DNA from: Sutcliffiella horikoshii | GTDB taxonomy: Bacteria > Bacillota > Bacilli > Bacillales > Bacillaceae_I | Length of the DNA stretch: 64,000 bases | Assembly: GCA_001636495.1 (NCBI GenBank) | Contig: KV440964.1 | Location: 1,256,666 to 1,320,665 of the forward strand | Direction: 5' to 3' | Part shown: one piece after another, positions 53,867-61,388 of the stretch | How the letters are laid out: each line of letters begins with the position of its first letter | Position numbering within the stretch: the stretch's first letter is position 1 | Translations under genes and position numbers: made by a program | Notes under the pieces: model-generated | Database searches by the model: none | What the model saw: only the letters and a program-made list of their open reading frames with translations | Told to the model about the DNA's origin: nothing

Positions 53867-54478
53867 ATGGATCTGACCATCATTTTGGACATTATAAAAG
53901 ACTATGGATATATAGGGTTGTTTTTATGGCTTTGGTTAGGCATGTTCGGAATTCCGGTGCCTAATGAAGTGTTCGTAAGCTCCATAGGCATTGTCGCGCA
54001 AAAAGGCATTCTTCAGACAACGCCGGCTTTATTTACCATCTATCTCGGCGTGATAGCCAGTCTGACCACCTGTTACCTCCTGGGGCGCTGCCTTGGGGAA
54101 GGTGTCTATTCTAAGCTTGAGAAAAACGATAAAATTGAAGCCTCTTTTGCAAAAGGGGAGGAATTATTAAATAAATATCATGTATATGGATTATGTATTT
54201 CTTATTTCCTGCCTGGTGTCAGGAATGTGGTCCCTTTTTTAGCCGGATTTATGAAACTGCCATACTATCAGTTTGCCATAGCCGCCTATACCTCTGCAAT
54301 TGTATGGGTCACCACGTTTTTCTTTATGGGGAGACTCGTATGGAATCATGCACAGATCGTCGTGGTTTATAGAATGGAGCTGTTGATAGCCGCTTCTGTT
54401 TTCATCGTCCTCTATTTTGCATACGACTGGTATAAAAAGCAGAATGACCCAAGCTTCATTTTCCAAAAATATCGTTAA
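53867..54478 (+). CDS. DedA family membrane protein
   Basis: A 203-residue DedA/VTT family protein with four or five helices. The motifs FGIPVPNEVFVSSIG (re-entrant loop), YFLPGVRNVVPFLAGFMKLPYYQF and the C-terminal helices fit the family, which includes undecaprenyl-phosphate and phospholipid translocases. Start ATG 53867 after AGAAGGGA. Its exact substrate is open. Confidence 0.88.
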   Translation: MDLTIILDIIKDYGYIGLFLWLWLGMFGIPVPNEVFVSSIGIVAQKGILQTTPALFTIYLGVIASLTTCYLLGRCLGEGVYSKLEKNDKIEASFAKGEELLNKYHVYGLCISYFLPGVRNVVPFLAGFMKLPYYQFAIAAYTSAIVWVTTFFFMGRLVWNHAQIVVVYRMELLIAASVFIVLYFAYDWYKKQNDPSFIFQKYR

Positions 54479-54523
54479 CGTATATGTTAGACCGTCGCCT
54501 CATAGACTATCAATAAAAGAGTA

Positions 54524-55162
54524 TTGGGGATGGTGGTCATTTTGCAACGAAAGATGCTTGTTCAGGGAAGTGCAAAAAAGGAAGTGCAGCCGGATATTGC
54601 TTATCTTCAATTGGGAGTGGTCACCACCAATCCAGATGTGCAACGTGCACAAGAAGAAAATAGATTGATAGCAAATCGAATGATTCAGGCCCTATTGGCA
54701 GCTGGTATTCCCCAAGCAGACATTGAAACATCCTCTTATACTTCTTTTCCGCGTTATGAAACAGACCCGTCAGGTAATTCTGTTCTATCTGCCTATGAAG
54801 TCCGCCATATATTTCGCATAACCGTCAGAGATATTACAAAAACAGGCACAATAGTGGATGTTGCATTTGAAAATGGTGCGAATGTTTCTGAGGGTGTATC
54901 CTTTGAAGTTTCCAATTATAACGAAATTTATCGTCATGTTCTGCAGCTTGCAGTAGTGGATGGGGCAAAAAAAGCACAGGCAATGGCTGTGACTCTACAG
55001 GTATGCCTTGCTCCTGTGCCAATCAAGGTGGAAGAGGTTACTCAGCAGGTCTTTGCAGGGCCACGCTATGCATCCTTTGTCGTGCAGGAAAAAGGGAGCA
55101 CACCGATTGAACCACAGGAAATTACCATTACAGCGTCCGTTAATCTGGAGTATATATACTAA
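54524..55162 (+). CDS. SIMPL domain (DUF541) protein
   Basis: A protein of up to 212 residues in the SIMPL/DUF541 family. GSAKKEVQPDIAYLQLGVVT opens the domain, with AGIPQADIETSSYTSFPRYE, VSFEVSN and the C-terminal ITASVNLEYIY. No signal peptide is evident, unlike many relatives. The start is uncertain: TTG 54524, ATG 54530 and TTG 54542 are in frame; the last has GGTGG five bases upstream. Function unknown. Confidence 0.82.
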   Translation: MGMVVILQRKMLVQGSAKKEVQPDIAYLQLGVVTTNPDVQRAQEENRLIANRMIQALLAAGIPQADIETSSYTSFPRYETDPSGNSVLSAYEVRHIFRITVRDITKTGTIVDVAFENGANVSEGVSFEVSNYNEIYRHVLQLAVVDGAKKAQAMAVTLQVCLAPVPIKVEEVTQQVFAGPRYASFVVQEKGSTPIEPQEITITASVNLEYIY

Positions 55163-55212
55163 AAAACAGACCGTTTCGTCTTCCAGTTTGGAAGGTGACG
55201 GTCTGTTTTTTA
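55161..55212. terminator. Terminator after the SIMPL gene
   Basis: AAAAACAGACCGT pairs with ACGGTCTGTTTTT, with inner CTTCC/GGAAG. Confidence 0.88.
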
Positions 55213-55237
55213 ACACTTTAATGTAGATTGATGAAAA

Positions 55238-55552
55238 TTAGCGGAAAATGCAGCATAATTCTTCCGAAAGCAAGTTGTCAACTTCCTTCTGGTTCAACGA
55301 ATAATAACTCCACGTTCCCCTTGATTCTTTAACGATAATTTCTGCATCCAATAAAATCTTCAGGTGGTAGGAAAGTTTGGATTGGGGCATCCCGATCAAC
55401 GGAACCATATCACACACACACATCGACCCTTGCTGACATAGGATGTTCATAATGTGCAAGCGCTTCTTGTCTGCGACGGCTTTGTATTTTGTTTCATATT
55501 TCTCAAACATCTTTTCTAAGGACACATCTTGTAGAGGGATTTCTTTTTTCAA
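55238..55552 (-). CDS. ArsR-family metal-sensing transcriptional regulator
   Basis: A 104-residue winged-helix repressor. The helix-turn-helix MPQSKLSYHLKILLDAEII is preceded by MCVCDMVPLIG, with the CxC of the ELCVCDL metal site of arsenite sensors. A further pair CC lies at the end (EELCCIFR). The start is TTG 55552 after AGAGGTGA. No arsenic resistance gene is next to it. Divergent is a 29-residue membrane peptide gene. Confidence 0.88.
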   Translation of the reverse strand: MKKEIPLQDVSLEKMFEKYETKYKAVADKKRLHIMNILCQQGSMCVCDMVPLIGMPQSKLSYHLKILLDAEIIVKESRGTWSYYSLNQKEVDNLLSEELCCIFR

Positions 55553-55656
55553 CTAGTTTCACCTCTAGAACTCTCTGAATTTATGTTTATTATATGCGAT
55601 AGGTCAGAAGGACTCAACCAAACTGAATTCGCGTTTTGTAAAAAGGGGGGAAATCC

Positions 55657-55746
55657 ATGATGGATTGGTCAGCGATGATTCCTATTTTTATATTATTCTC
55701 TGTGTATTTTCTCTTTGCAGTAGTATTATTAAGGAATAAGCAATAA
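55657..55746 (+). CDS. Putative 29-residue membrane peptide
   Basis: The frame encodes MMDWSAMIPIFILFSVYFLF followed by AVVLLRNKQ: one hydrophobic helix with a short basic tail. AAAAAGGGGGG lies six bases before the ATG, a strong ribosome site. It lies between the divergent ArsR gene and a thioesterase gene 18 bases downstream, so it may be part of that transcript. Not recognised as a named family. Confidence 0.55.
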   Translation: MMDWSAMIPIFILFSVYFLFAVVLLRNKQ

Positions 55747-55764
55747 CCAAAGGAGGAAATGGGA

Positions 55765-56148
55765 GTGGAACTAAAAGACACACTAATAGACCTACTAGGA
55801 ATCGAGATTGTGGAGCTTTCTGAGGAAAAGGCGGTAGCGACGATGCCTGTGGATAAACGGACACATCAACCATTCGGTTTGCTTCATGGTGGAGCGTCTG
55901 TTGCGCTGGCAGAAACGATTGCAAGCATCGGCACCTTCAACCTGATCGATAAGGAAACAGAAATATGTGTAGGATTAGAGATTAACGCGAACCACCTGAA
56001 GGGGAAAAAAGATGGGGTCGTGACCGCGATAGGCACTCCACTGCACCGTGGAAAATCCACGATGGTTTGGGATATTAAGATTGTGGATGAGGACGATGCG
56101 TTGATTTGCATTTCACGATGTACGATGGCTATTTTGAAGAAGAGGTAA
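55765..56148 (+). CDS. yuxO: Hotdog-fold thioesterase, YuxO/MenI-like
   Basis: A 127-residue PaaI-type hotdog thioesterase. The core motif THQPFGLLHGGASVALAETIAS holds the catalytic Glu and the HGG turn; VGLEINANHLKGKKDG and WDIKIVDEDDALICISRCTMAIL follow (in parts). It is close to B. subtilis YuxO, proposed to hydrolyse 1,4-dihydroxy-2-naphthoyl-CoA in menaquinone synthesis. The start is GTG 55765, eight bases after GGAGG; ATG 55759 is too close to that site. Confidence 0.87.
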   Translation: MELKDTLIDLLGIEIVELSEEKAVATMPVDKRTHQPFGLLHGGASVALAETIASIGTFNLIDKETEICVGLEINANHLKGKKDGVVTAIGTPLHRGKSTMVWDIKIVDEDDALICISRCTMAILKKR

Positions 56149-56150
56149 AG

Positions 56151-56186
56151 AAAAGCACAACCAGAATCATTGTTGGTTGTGCTTTC
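56151..56186. terminator. Bidirectional terminator between yuxO and yuxJ
   Basis: AAAAGCACAACC pairs with GGTTGTGCTTT across about 12 bases. Confidence 0.85.
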
Positions 56187-56193
56187 GTATTTT

Positions 56194-57477
56194 CTAAGAT
56201 TCTGCCGTTTTCCTCGCACTTTCAGAATGAAGAATACTGTAGAGTAACATAACCCCTGAACACAGAAAGATAAAGCTGGTGATGTAAAATACGGTTGAAA
56301 TCCCGTAAAAACCAGCAATAACTCCCCCCATGACCGGACCGATGACATTGCCCAAGAAACGAAAGCTTACATTGTACCCGAGCACTTCCCCCTGCATGGA
56401 TAACGGGGCAACATTACGGATATAAGCGGTCATACATGGGATCAGTCCACCCACAACCATTCCGAATAGGAACCGGAACAGAACAAGCTGCCAAAGCGAG
56501 GTGGCAAGTGCCTGTGGAATAAAGAGAATAGAACTTGCTAACATCAGAATCACAATGACCTTATCATGACCGATGTTATCCCCAAGTTTTCCCCAATTAC
56601 GAGAAGCCAACAGATTTCCAAAGCCTGTGGCAGAAAAGGCGAATCCTGCAAGCAAGGCAATATTTGCTGCGGTGCCTCCAGTCAGTTCATTAACATATAA
56701 AGCGAGCAAAGGCTGGATACTGAAGTTTGCCGCCTGAATGAACATAGATAAAAACATGATTTTCAACAACATAGGTTTTTGAATGATATATTGCAGTACT
56801 TCTTTTCGGGTGTACTGTTTTTCTTTCGTATCAGAGGAACTTTTTTTCTTTTCCTTAATGCCGAATGCCACTAGAATTACTGCTAAATAGATAAGAGCTG
56901 ATGTAAGGAAAAATGTGTAGGCAAAGCCGAATGAGTCCGCAAGCATCCCGCCTATTAACGGGCCAAGTAGACCACCTGAAACCGTACCGGTCTGTAGGGT
57001 TCCTAGTGTTTTCCCTGCAATCTCCTTTGGTGCCTGAGAGGAAATCAACGCCATGGAAGTTGGTATGAATCCTGTTGCTAATCCCATGATCATCCGCAGA
57101 ATAAACAATCCATGAACAGAATCCACTACACTCATCAAAAGGATGCTGGTTGCAATCCCTGAACCTGTTAATAACAGTATCGGCTTATAGCCATATTTAT
57201 CCCCAATTCGTCCCCAGATTGGTGAAACGAAGAACGCAGTAAGAAAGGTAATTCCGAAAATGAATCCGGACCAGCGCTGTACATAGGAATCCGAGTAATT
57301 CCCGAACGTTTCAATGAATAAAGATAAGAAAGGGAGAATCATGGTAGCACTAGCAGCAACGAAAAAGTTCGCAATCCACATAATGAACAAGTTTCGTCCT
57401 GATGTTGAAATGATTGTCACCTTCTTTAAAAGTTTCGGATTTATAATATTTCGTATAACTAAATAATAACGCATCAC
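56194..57477 (-). CDS. yuxJ: Major facilitator superfamily exporter YuxJ-like
   Basis: A membrane protein of up to 427 residues with twelve helices, in the DHA1 multidrug exporter group. Motif A is FVSPIWGRIGDKYGYKPILL, and motif C-like GTVSGGLLGPLIGG lies in helix 5. The N-terminal 30 residues before RNLFIMWIANFFVAAS are unusual and no ribosome site precedes 57477. GAAGGTGA lies at 57416-57423, but the codons after it are ATC and ATT, so the true start is unclear (GTG 57420 is another option). Neighbouring kapD and yuxO match the B. subtilis neighbourhood. Confidence 0.85.
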   Translation of the reverse strand: MMRYYLVIRNIINPKLLKKVTIISTSGRNLFIMWIANFFVAASATMILPFLSLFIETFGNYSDSYVQRWSGFIFGITFLTAFFVSPIWGRIGDKYGYKPILLLTGSGIATSILLMSVVDSVHGLFILRMIMGLATGFIPTSMALISSQAPKEIAGKTLGTLQTGTVSGGLLGPLIGGMLADSFGFAYTFFLTSALIYLAVILVAFGIKEKKKSSSDTKEKQYTRKEVLQYIIQKPMLLKIMFLSMFIQAANFSIQPLLALYVNELTGGTAANIALLAGFAFSATGFGNLLASRNWGKLGDNIGHDKVIVILMLASSILFIPQALATSLWQLVLFRFLFGMVVGGLIPCMTAYIRNVAPLSMQGEVLGYNVSFRFLGNVIGPVMGGVIAGFYGISTVFYITSFIFLCSGVMLLYSILHSESARKTAES

Positions 57478-57607
57478 ATAAAAAAATCAACCGATCAGGC
57501 TGTATTTTTCAAAAATCGGGAAAATTGCGTGCTAAAAGTAATATTCACCATGATATAATATAGTAATAAAATTCTGAAAATTAAAGCGTAATGGAGGGAG
57601 GGGAATT

Positions 57608-58231
57608 ATGAAGCAAACTCCTATGCACTTATTTATCGACTTTGAATTTACCATGCCGGAGAACCGGAATTACCCGAAAAACTTTTTTCCGGAAATCATC
57701 GAAGCGGGGATAGTGGTGGTGGAAAAAGATAAGATAGTCGACCAATATTCAAACTATATTCGTCCAAAAGCTTTTCCTACGCTGACAAATAGATGCAAAT
57801 CCTTCTTGCATATCAGTCAAAAGGATGTTCAGGAAGGCGCCAGCTTTATGGAACTGATCGAGGTATTGAACTCCTATAGGGCAAATGAAAGAGGGACCGT
57901 GGTTACGTGGGGCAATATGGACATGAAGGTTCTTATGAATAATTGCAAGTATCATGGCGTGGCATTTCCACTGTCTTGTAAGCATGTAGACCTGTCTATG
58001 GAGTATAAAAAATTCTTTGGAGATCAAAATCAGACAGGACTGTGGAAAGCGGTACAGGAATACGGCAAGGAAGGAACCGGCAAGCATCACCGGGCACTAG
58101 ATGATGCCCATACGACATTTAGCATCTTCCGTCTGGTGGAAAAGGACAAAAGTTATCTGGCAAAACCGGAGCCTACCACCATCGGTGACCGTATCGACCT
58201 TTCCAAGATAATGAATAAATACGCCCTATAA
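57608..58231 (+). CDS. kapD: 3'-5' exonuclease-like protein KapD
   Basis: A 207-residue DEDDh-type exonuclease domain protein. D11 and E13 lie in LFIDFEFTM, the second Asp in TWGNMDMKVL, and H and D in KHHRALDDAHTTFSIF. It matches KapD, an inhibitor of the KinA pathway to sporulation in B. subtilis. GGAGGGAGGGG precedes the ATG. It is convergent with kapB across a shared terminator. Confidence 0.9.
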   Translation: MKQTPMHLFIDFEFTMPENRNYPKNFFPEIIEAGIVVVEKDKIVDQYSNYIRPKAFPTLTNRCKSFLHISQKDVQEGASFMELIEVLNSYRANERGTVVTWGNMDMKVLMNNCKYHGVAFPLSCKHVDLSMEYKKFFGDQNQTGLWKAVQEYGKEGTGKHHRALDDAHTTFSIFRLVEKDKSYLAKPEPTTIGDRIDLSKIMNKYAL

Positions 58232-58267
58232 AAAGCCAAATCCCTTACTCAAGAGATTTGGCTTTTA
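58230..58267. terminator. Bidirectional terminator between kapD and kapB
   Basis: AAAAGCCAAATC pairs with GATTTGGCTTTT around CCTTACTCAAGA. Confidence 0.86.
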
Positions 58268-58310
58268 GTTTGTCGATAAACCACTAATAATCTCTACATT
58301 TTGCATGGAC

Positions 58311-58335
58311 TGTTGATCTTCGTTTCAGGAGCTTC
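58311..58335. repeat. Remnant of the GC-rich interspersed element
   Basis: TGTTGATCTTCGTTTCAGGA followed by GCTTC matches the first 25 bases of the element family (compare 47471-47500 and the complement of 52336-52360). It is truncated next to the stop codon of kapB. Confidence 0.65.
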
Positions 58336-58718
58336 TATAGCTTATAGTCTTTTTTCAATACCGAAAAGTTTTCCAAGCTTCTTTTGGCCCAAAGGCTGTC
58401 GTCATCTTTTAAAGCCTTTGTGGCTGCCTCTATGGCCATTTTAAGTGACTCATTATAGTCTATGACTTCTCCTCCATAAGCTTTTACCATGTTTTTTGTA
58501 ATGTTTGTTTGTTCATGGAAGGCCAACGCCCGGCGCTCATGAAAAAGGGGAACATCGACTTCTTTCGGTGCATGAAGGTCCCCCTGCTGTGGATGTTTCA
58601 ATACGGCTTTGACTTTGACTAAATAATGCATCGGGCGGACGGCTGTCACTTCCCCTATGTATTTTCCCGTTTTATATATCCCGGTTACGATGGTTCCTAT
58701 CTTCATTTCCTCCATCAT
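58335..58718 (-). CDS. kapB: KapB, sporulation kinase KinB-associated lipoprotein-type factor
   Basis: A 127-residue protein matching KapB, needed for activity of the sporulation kinase KinB. Conserved blocks: GTIVTGIYKTGKYIGEVTAVRP, LVKVKAVLKHPQQGDLH, VPLFHERRALAFHEQTNI and WAKRSLENF. Unlike its B. subtilis description as a lipoprotein, no signal peptide is visible. No kinB gene lies next to it here. Its stop codon touches the truncated repeat at 58311-58335, so its 3' end may have been altered by that element. Confidence 0.88.
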   Translation of the reverse strand: MMEEMKIGTIVTGIYKTGKYIGEVTAVRPMHYLVKVKAVLKHPQQGDLHAPKEVDVPLFHERRALAFHEQTNITKNMVKAYGGEVIDYNESLKMAIEAATKALKDDDSLWAKRSLENFSVLKKDYKL

Positions 58719-58805
58719 TAGACCCCTTTCTTCATTAAAAGATGATTTTTTTTGTTATATTTAGTAATATCTTGTTAAAGCAAAAAAATTGGAGTGTGAA
58801 AATTT

Positions 58806-59561
58806 GTGAAAAAGATTATGGTATTGATGATTGCGCTACTTCTTATTGTAGCAGGTTGCGGGGCAAGTACAAACGAAGAAAATGCGAGCGGCGGAAATAA
58901 TGCCGGCAATGAGCAACAAACCAATGAATCCAATGAAACCAATGAAGAACAGGACAGTGAAGAAGTAGAGGTTGGCGAGCTCCAACAATTCACAAACACA
59001 AGTGAAACGATCAGGACGGTAGAAATGGAGACAACGAAAGGAAAAGTTGTGATAAATCTTTATCCGGATGCGGCACCTAAAGCAGTAGAGAATTTCATCA
59101 CACATGCAGAGAACGGTTATTATGATGGATTAATTTTTCACCGTGTCATCGAAGATTTCATGATTCAGGGCGGTGATCCTGAAGGGACCGGCAGAGGTGG
59201 AGAGAGTATCTGGGGACAACCGTTTGAGGACGAATTCAGTCGGGAGATGCTCCATTTCAGAGGTGCACTTTCCATGGCGAATTCAGGAGCGAACACGAAC
59301 GGAAGCCAGTTCTTCATCGTACATGCTGATGAAGTGGCAGAGGATATGATGGAATCCATGATCAAGTCAGGTTACCCTGAGGAAGTAATTGAATTGTATG
59401 AGGAACATGGAGGGACACCTTTCCTAGACTTCCGACATACTGTGTTCGGACAAGTAGTGGAAGGCATGGATATTGTGGATGCCATTGCTACAGTGGAGAC
59501 AGGAGAAGCGGACAAGCCTGTAGAAGATGTCGTTATTGAAAAAATGACCGTAGTAAAATAA
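58806..59561 (+). CDS. Peptidyl-prolyl cis-trans isomerase (cyclophilin) lipoprotein
   Basis: A 251-residue lipoprotein. The lipobox is LIVAGC with C18, followed by a long N/E/T-rich linker to about 75. The cyclophilin domain (about 78-250) has FHRVIEDFMIQGGDPEGTG, GALSMANSGANTNGSQFFI and HTVFGQVVEGMDIV. Probably a folding factor outside the membrane. Start GTG 58806 after GGAGTGTG. Confidence 0.92.
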   Translation: MKKIMVLMIALLLIVAGCGASTNEENASGGNNAGNEQQTNESNETNEEQDSEEVEVGELQQFTNTSETIRTVEMETTKGKVVINLYPDAAPKAVENFITHAENGYYDGLIFHRVIEDFMIQGGDPEGTGRGGESIWGQPFEDEFSREMLHFRGALSMANSGANTNGSQFFIVHADEVAEDMMESMIKSGYPEEVIELYEEHGGTPFLDFRHTVFGQVVEGMDIVDAIATVETGEADKPVEDVVIEKMTVVK

Positions 59562-59602
59562 GGAAACGCACGTAAGGATTGGTCTGTGTCAGGAACTTTT
59601 GT

Positions 59603-59608
59603 TATAAT
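59603..59608 (+). promoter_or_regulatory. Possible -10 box before the 67-residue gene
   Basis: TATAAT at 59603-59608, with a weak TTGGTC 18 bases upstream. Confidence 0.4.
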
Positions 59609-59646
59609 GGACAGGTTCATAACATGCGAAAGGTCGTGCAGAATCG

Positions 59647-59850
59647 ATGCTTACATCCTTTATGCTACAATTGTTTTTATATTTTCCTGAAGATAAAACA
59701 GAATATATTCCAGCTGGTATCACGTTTGCGATTTTCTTCATCGCAGCCATATTCGTTTTCCGATATATATTGAAAGTATCTAAAAGAGAAAGTCAGAAAG
59801 CGAAGGCTCTTGAGGAACAGCTGAGAAGAGACAAGGTCATTGAAGATTGA
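59647..59850 (+). CDS. Small membrane protein with charged C-terminal helix
   Basis: A 67-residue protein. A hydrophobic helix (about 22-42, YIPAGITFAIFFIAAIFVFRYIL in part) is followed by a strongly charged helix (SKRESQKAKALEEQLRRDKVIED in part) that could form a coiled coil in the cytosol. The family is not recognised. The ribosome site AAGG is weak and distant, but a TATAAT and a terminator enclose the frame. Confidence 0.62.
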   Translation: MLTSFMLQLFLYFPEDKTEYIPAGITFAIFFIAAIFVFRYILKVSKRESQKAKALEEQLRRDKVIED

Positions 59851-59862
59851 TTTATTCGTACA

Positions 59863-59898
59863 AGGCTTGCTTGCCATTTTTGGTGGGTGAGCTTTTTT
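59863..59898 (+). terminator. Terminator of the 67-residue gene
   Basis: GCTTGCTTGCCA pairs with TGGTGGGTGAGC through several G-U wobbles. Six T follow. Confidence 0.75.
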
Positions 59899-59985
59899 AT
59901 ATTCAGGAAAAAACGAAAATTAACATATTCCCTCCCGCTTTCGGAAAAACTTTAGGAAAACGATTATATGGAGGAGTGCGAGGAC

Positions 59986-60567
59986 ATGCGATTCTTTAAA
60001 CCTTTATCTTTCTTGAGCATCTGTACCTGTGTTTTACTGACAGGGTGCCTTGAGAAGGAAATAACCGGACTTGATGTGGAAATATTCAATGCAACAGGCG
60101 ATAGCCTCGGAGTAGCCAAAGTTTCGGAAGAGCCGGACGGTGTGATGGTCAAATTGAACCTTGAAGGGTTACCACCAGGTGAGCACGGCGTACATATTCA
60201 TGAAAAAGGAGTGTGTGATGCTCCGGACTTCAAGACCGCTGGGAATCACTTCAATCCTGATGACAAACAGCACGGACTAATGCACCCTGAAGGAGCGCAT
60301 GTTGGAGATCTCCCCAATATCATTGTGGAGGATGATGGGACCGTGATAGCGGAACTTATGGCACCTCAAGCAACGTTGGAAGATGGAAAGACCTCTTTGT
60401 TCGGCAAAGACGGGACTGCAATAATCATTACAGAAAATGTGGATGACGGGATGACCCAGCCTGCCGGGGACTCTGGTGAGAGAATTGCATGCGGAGCGAT
60501 TACGAAGGAAGTTGCGGAAAAAGGAAAAGTAGTGGAAGAACCGGTTGATGAGGAAGAGAAGGGGTAA
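59986..60567 (+). CDS. Cu/Zn superoxide dismutase-like lipoprotein lacking one copper ligand
   Basis: A 193-residue lipoprotein (lipobox LLTGC, C21) with a SodC fold. Residues matching the metal ligands are H70 and H72 (GVHIHEKG), H88 (GNHFNP), H96, H105 and D108. The fourth copper histidine, expected in the VVH...DD strand, is T149 (IIITENVDDG). The disulfide pair C77/C169 is present. As with B. subtilis YojM, it may bind zinc and be weak or inactive as a dismutase. Start ATG 59986 after GGAGGAG. An acidic tail ends the protein. Confidence 0.87.
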   Translation: MRFFKPLSFLSICTCVLLTGCLEKEITGLDVEIFNATGDSLGVAKVSEEPDGVMVKLNLEGLPPGEHGVHIHEKGVCDAPDFKTAGNHFNPDDKQHGLMHPEGAHVGDLPNIIVEDDGTVIAELMAPQATLEDGKTSLFGKDGTAIIITENVDDGMTQPAGDSGERIACGAITKEVAEKGKVVEEPVDEEEKG

Positions 60568-60582
60568 AATAGTATATTAGGT

Positions 60583-60617
60583 AAGGGCTGTCCAGCGGAA
60601 TGTTGGATAGCCCTTTT
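60583..60617 (+). terminator. Terminator of the SodC-like gene
   Basis: AGGGCTGTCCA pairs with TGGATAGCCCT. Five T follow. Confidence 0.85.
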
Positions 60618-60730
60618 TATGCGTCTCTCAAAAAACATTGTATTATTTTAGAAATATTCGTAATCATATTGACATAGTTCGTACTTTTAAGATAATTTTA
60701 AATTTATAGATAAAGAAGGGGGTTGCATCT

Positions 60731-61333
60731 TTGGAAATACTATTAATACGTCATGGCCAGTCGGAAGCAGATATCCTCCAAGTTCATGAGGGTAGAGCGG
60801 ATTACCCTTTGACAGACTTAGGAAGGGATCAGGCGAGAAGATTGGCATGTCGGTTGAACAAACATTGTCCTCCGGATATTATCTGGACGAGTACGTTAAA
60901 TAGGGCGTCCGAAACGGCGACGATATTAGCGGATGAGGTTGGATGCATGCTAATGAAGGAGCCAAATTTGATGGAATTTAATAATGGAGTATTGGCGGGG
61001 CTTCCAAGGGAAGTGGCTGCGACAAAGTATCCATTGCCGCCAGGGGGTAGAAAACCGCATGAAAGAATTCAAAACGGAGAATCAGAAATTGAATTCCGGA
61101 TGCGAGTGGAAATGGCGTTGTCCAAAATTTTAGCGGAAAGTTCAGCAGTTGTTCGCATAGCAATTGTATCGCATGGTGGGACGATTTCCAATCTGTTAAA
61201 GTCCATTTTGCAGTTGCCTGTTCATACGAATGCAAAGTTTGCGACTGGTGACACGGGGATGCACATTTTAAGGATAACTGATGAGGGACTGCAGGTTGTT
61301 TCTTTGAATAATACAGAGCACTTATACAGTTAA
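60731..61333 (+). CDS. Histidine phosphatase (phosphoglycerate mutase-like)
   Basis: A 200-residue protein of the histidine phosphatase superfamily. The phosphate-accepting His lies in LLIRHGQSEA, and TSTLNRASETA and IVSHGGTISNLL supply the other arginine and histidine. It is too short and divergent for a glycolytic mutase; a small phosphatase role is likely. Start TTG 60731 after AGAAGGGGG. Confidence 0.88.
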   Translation: MEILLIRHGQSEADILQVHEGRADYPLTDLGRDQARRLACRLNKHCPPDIIWTSTLNRASETATILADEVGCMLMKEPNLMEFNNGVLAGLPREVAATKYPLPPGGRKPHERIQNGESEIEFRMRVEMALSKILAESSAVVRIAIVSHGGTISNLLKSILQLPVHTNAKFATGDTGMHILRITDEGLQVVSLNNTEHLYS

Positions 61334-61335
61334 TA

Positions 61336-61379
61336 AACGGGCTATGCAACATTGGTGTGCATAACCCTTATTTTTTTCT
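61336..61379. terminator. Terminator between the histidine phosphatase gene and patB
   Basis: GGGCTATGCA pairs with TGCATAACCC. A T-rich tail follows. Confidence 0.82.
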
Positions 61380-61388
61380 CTAAAATTC

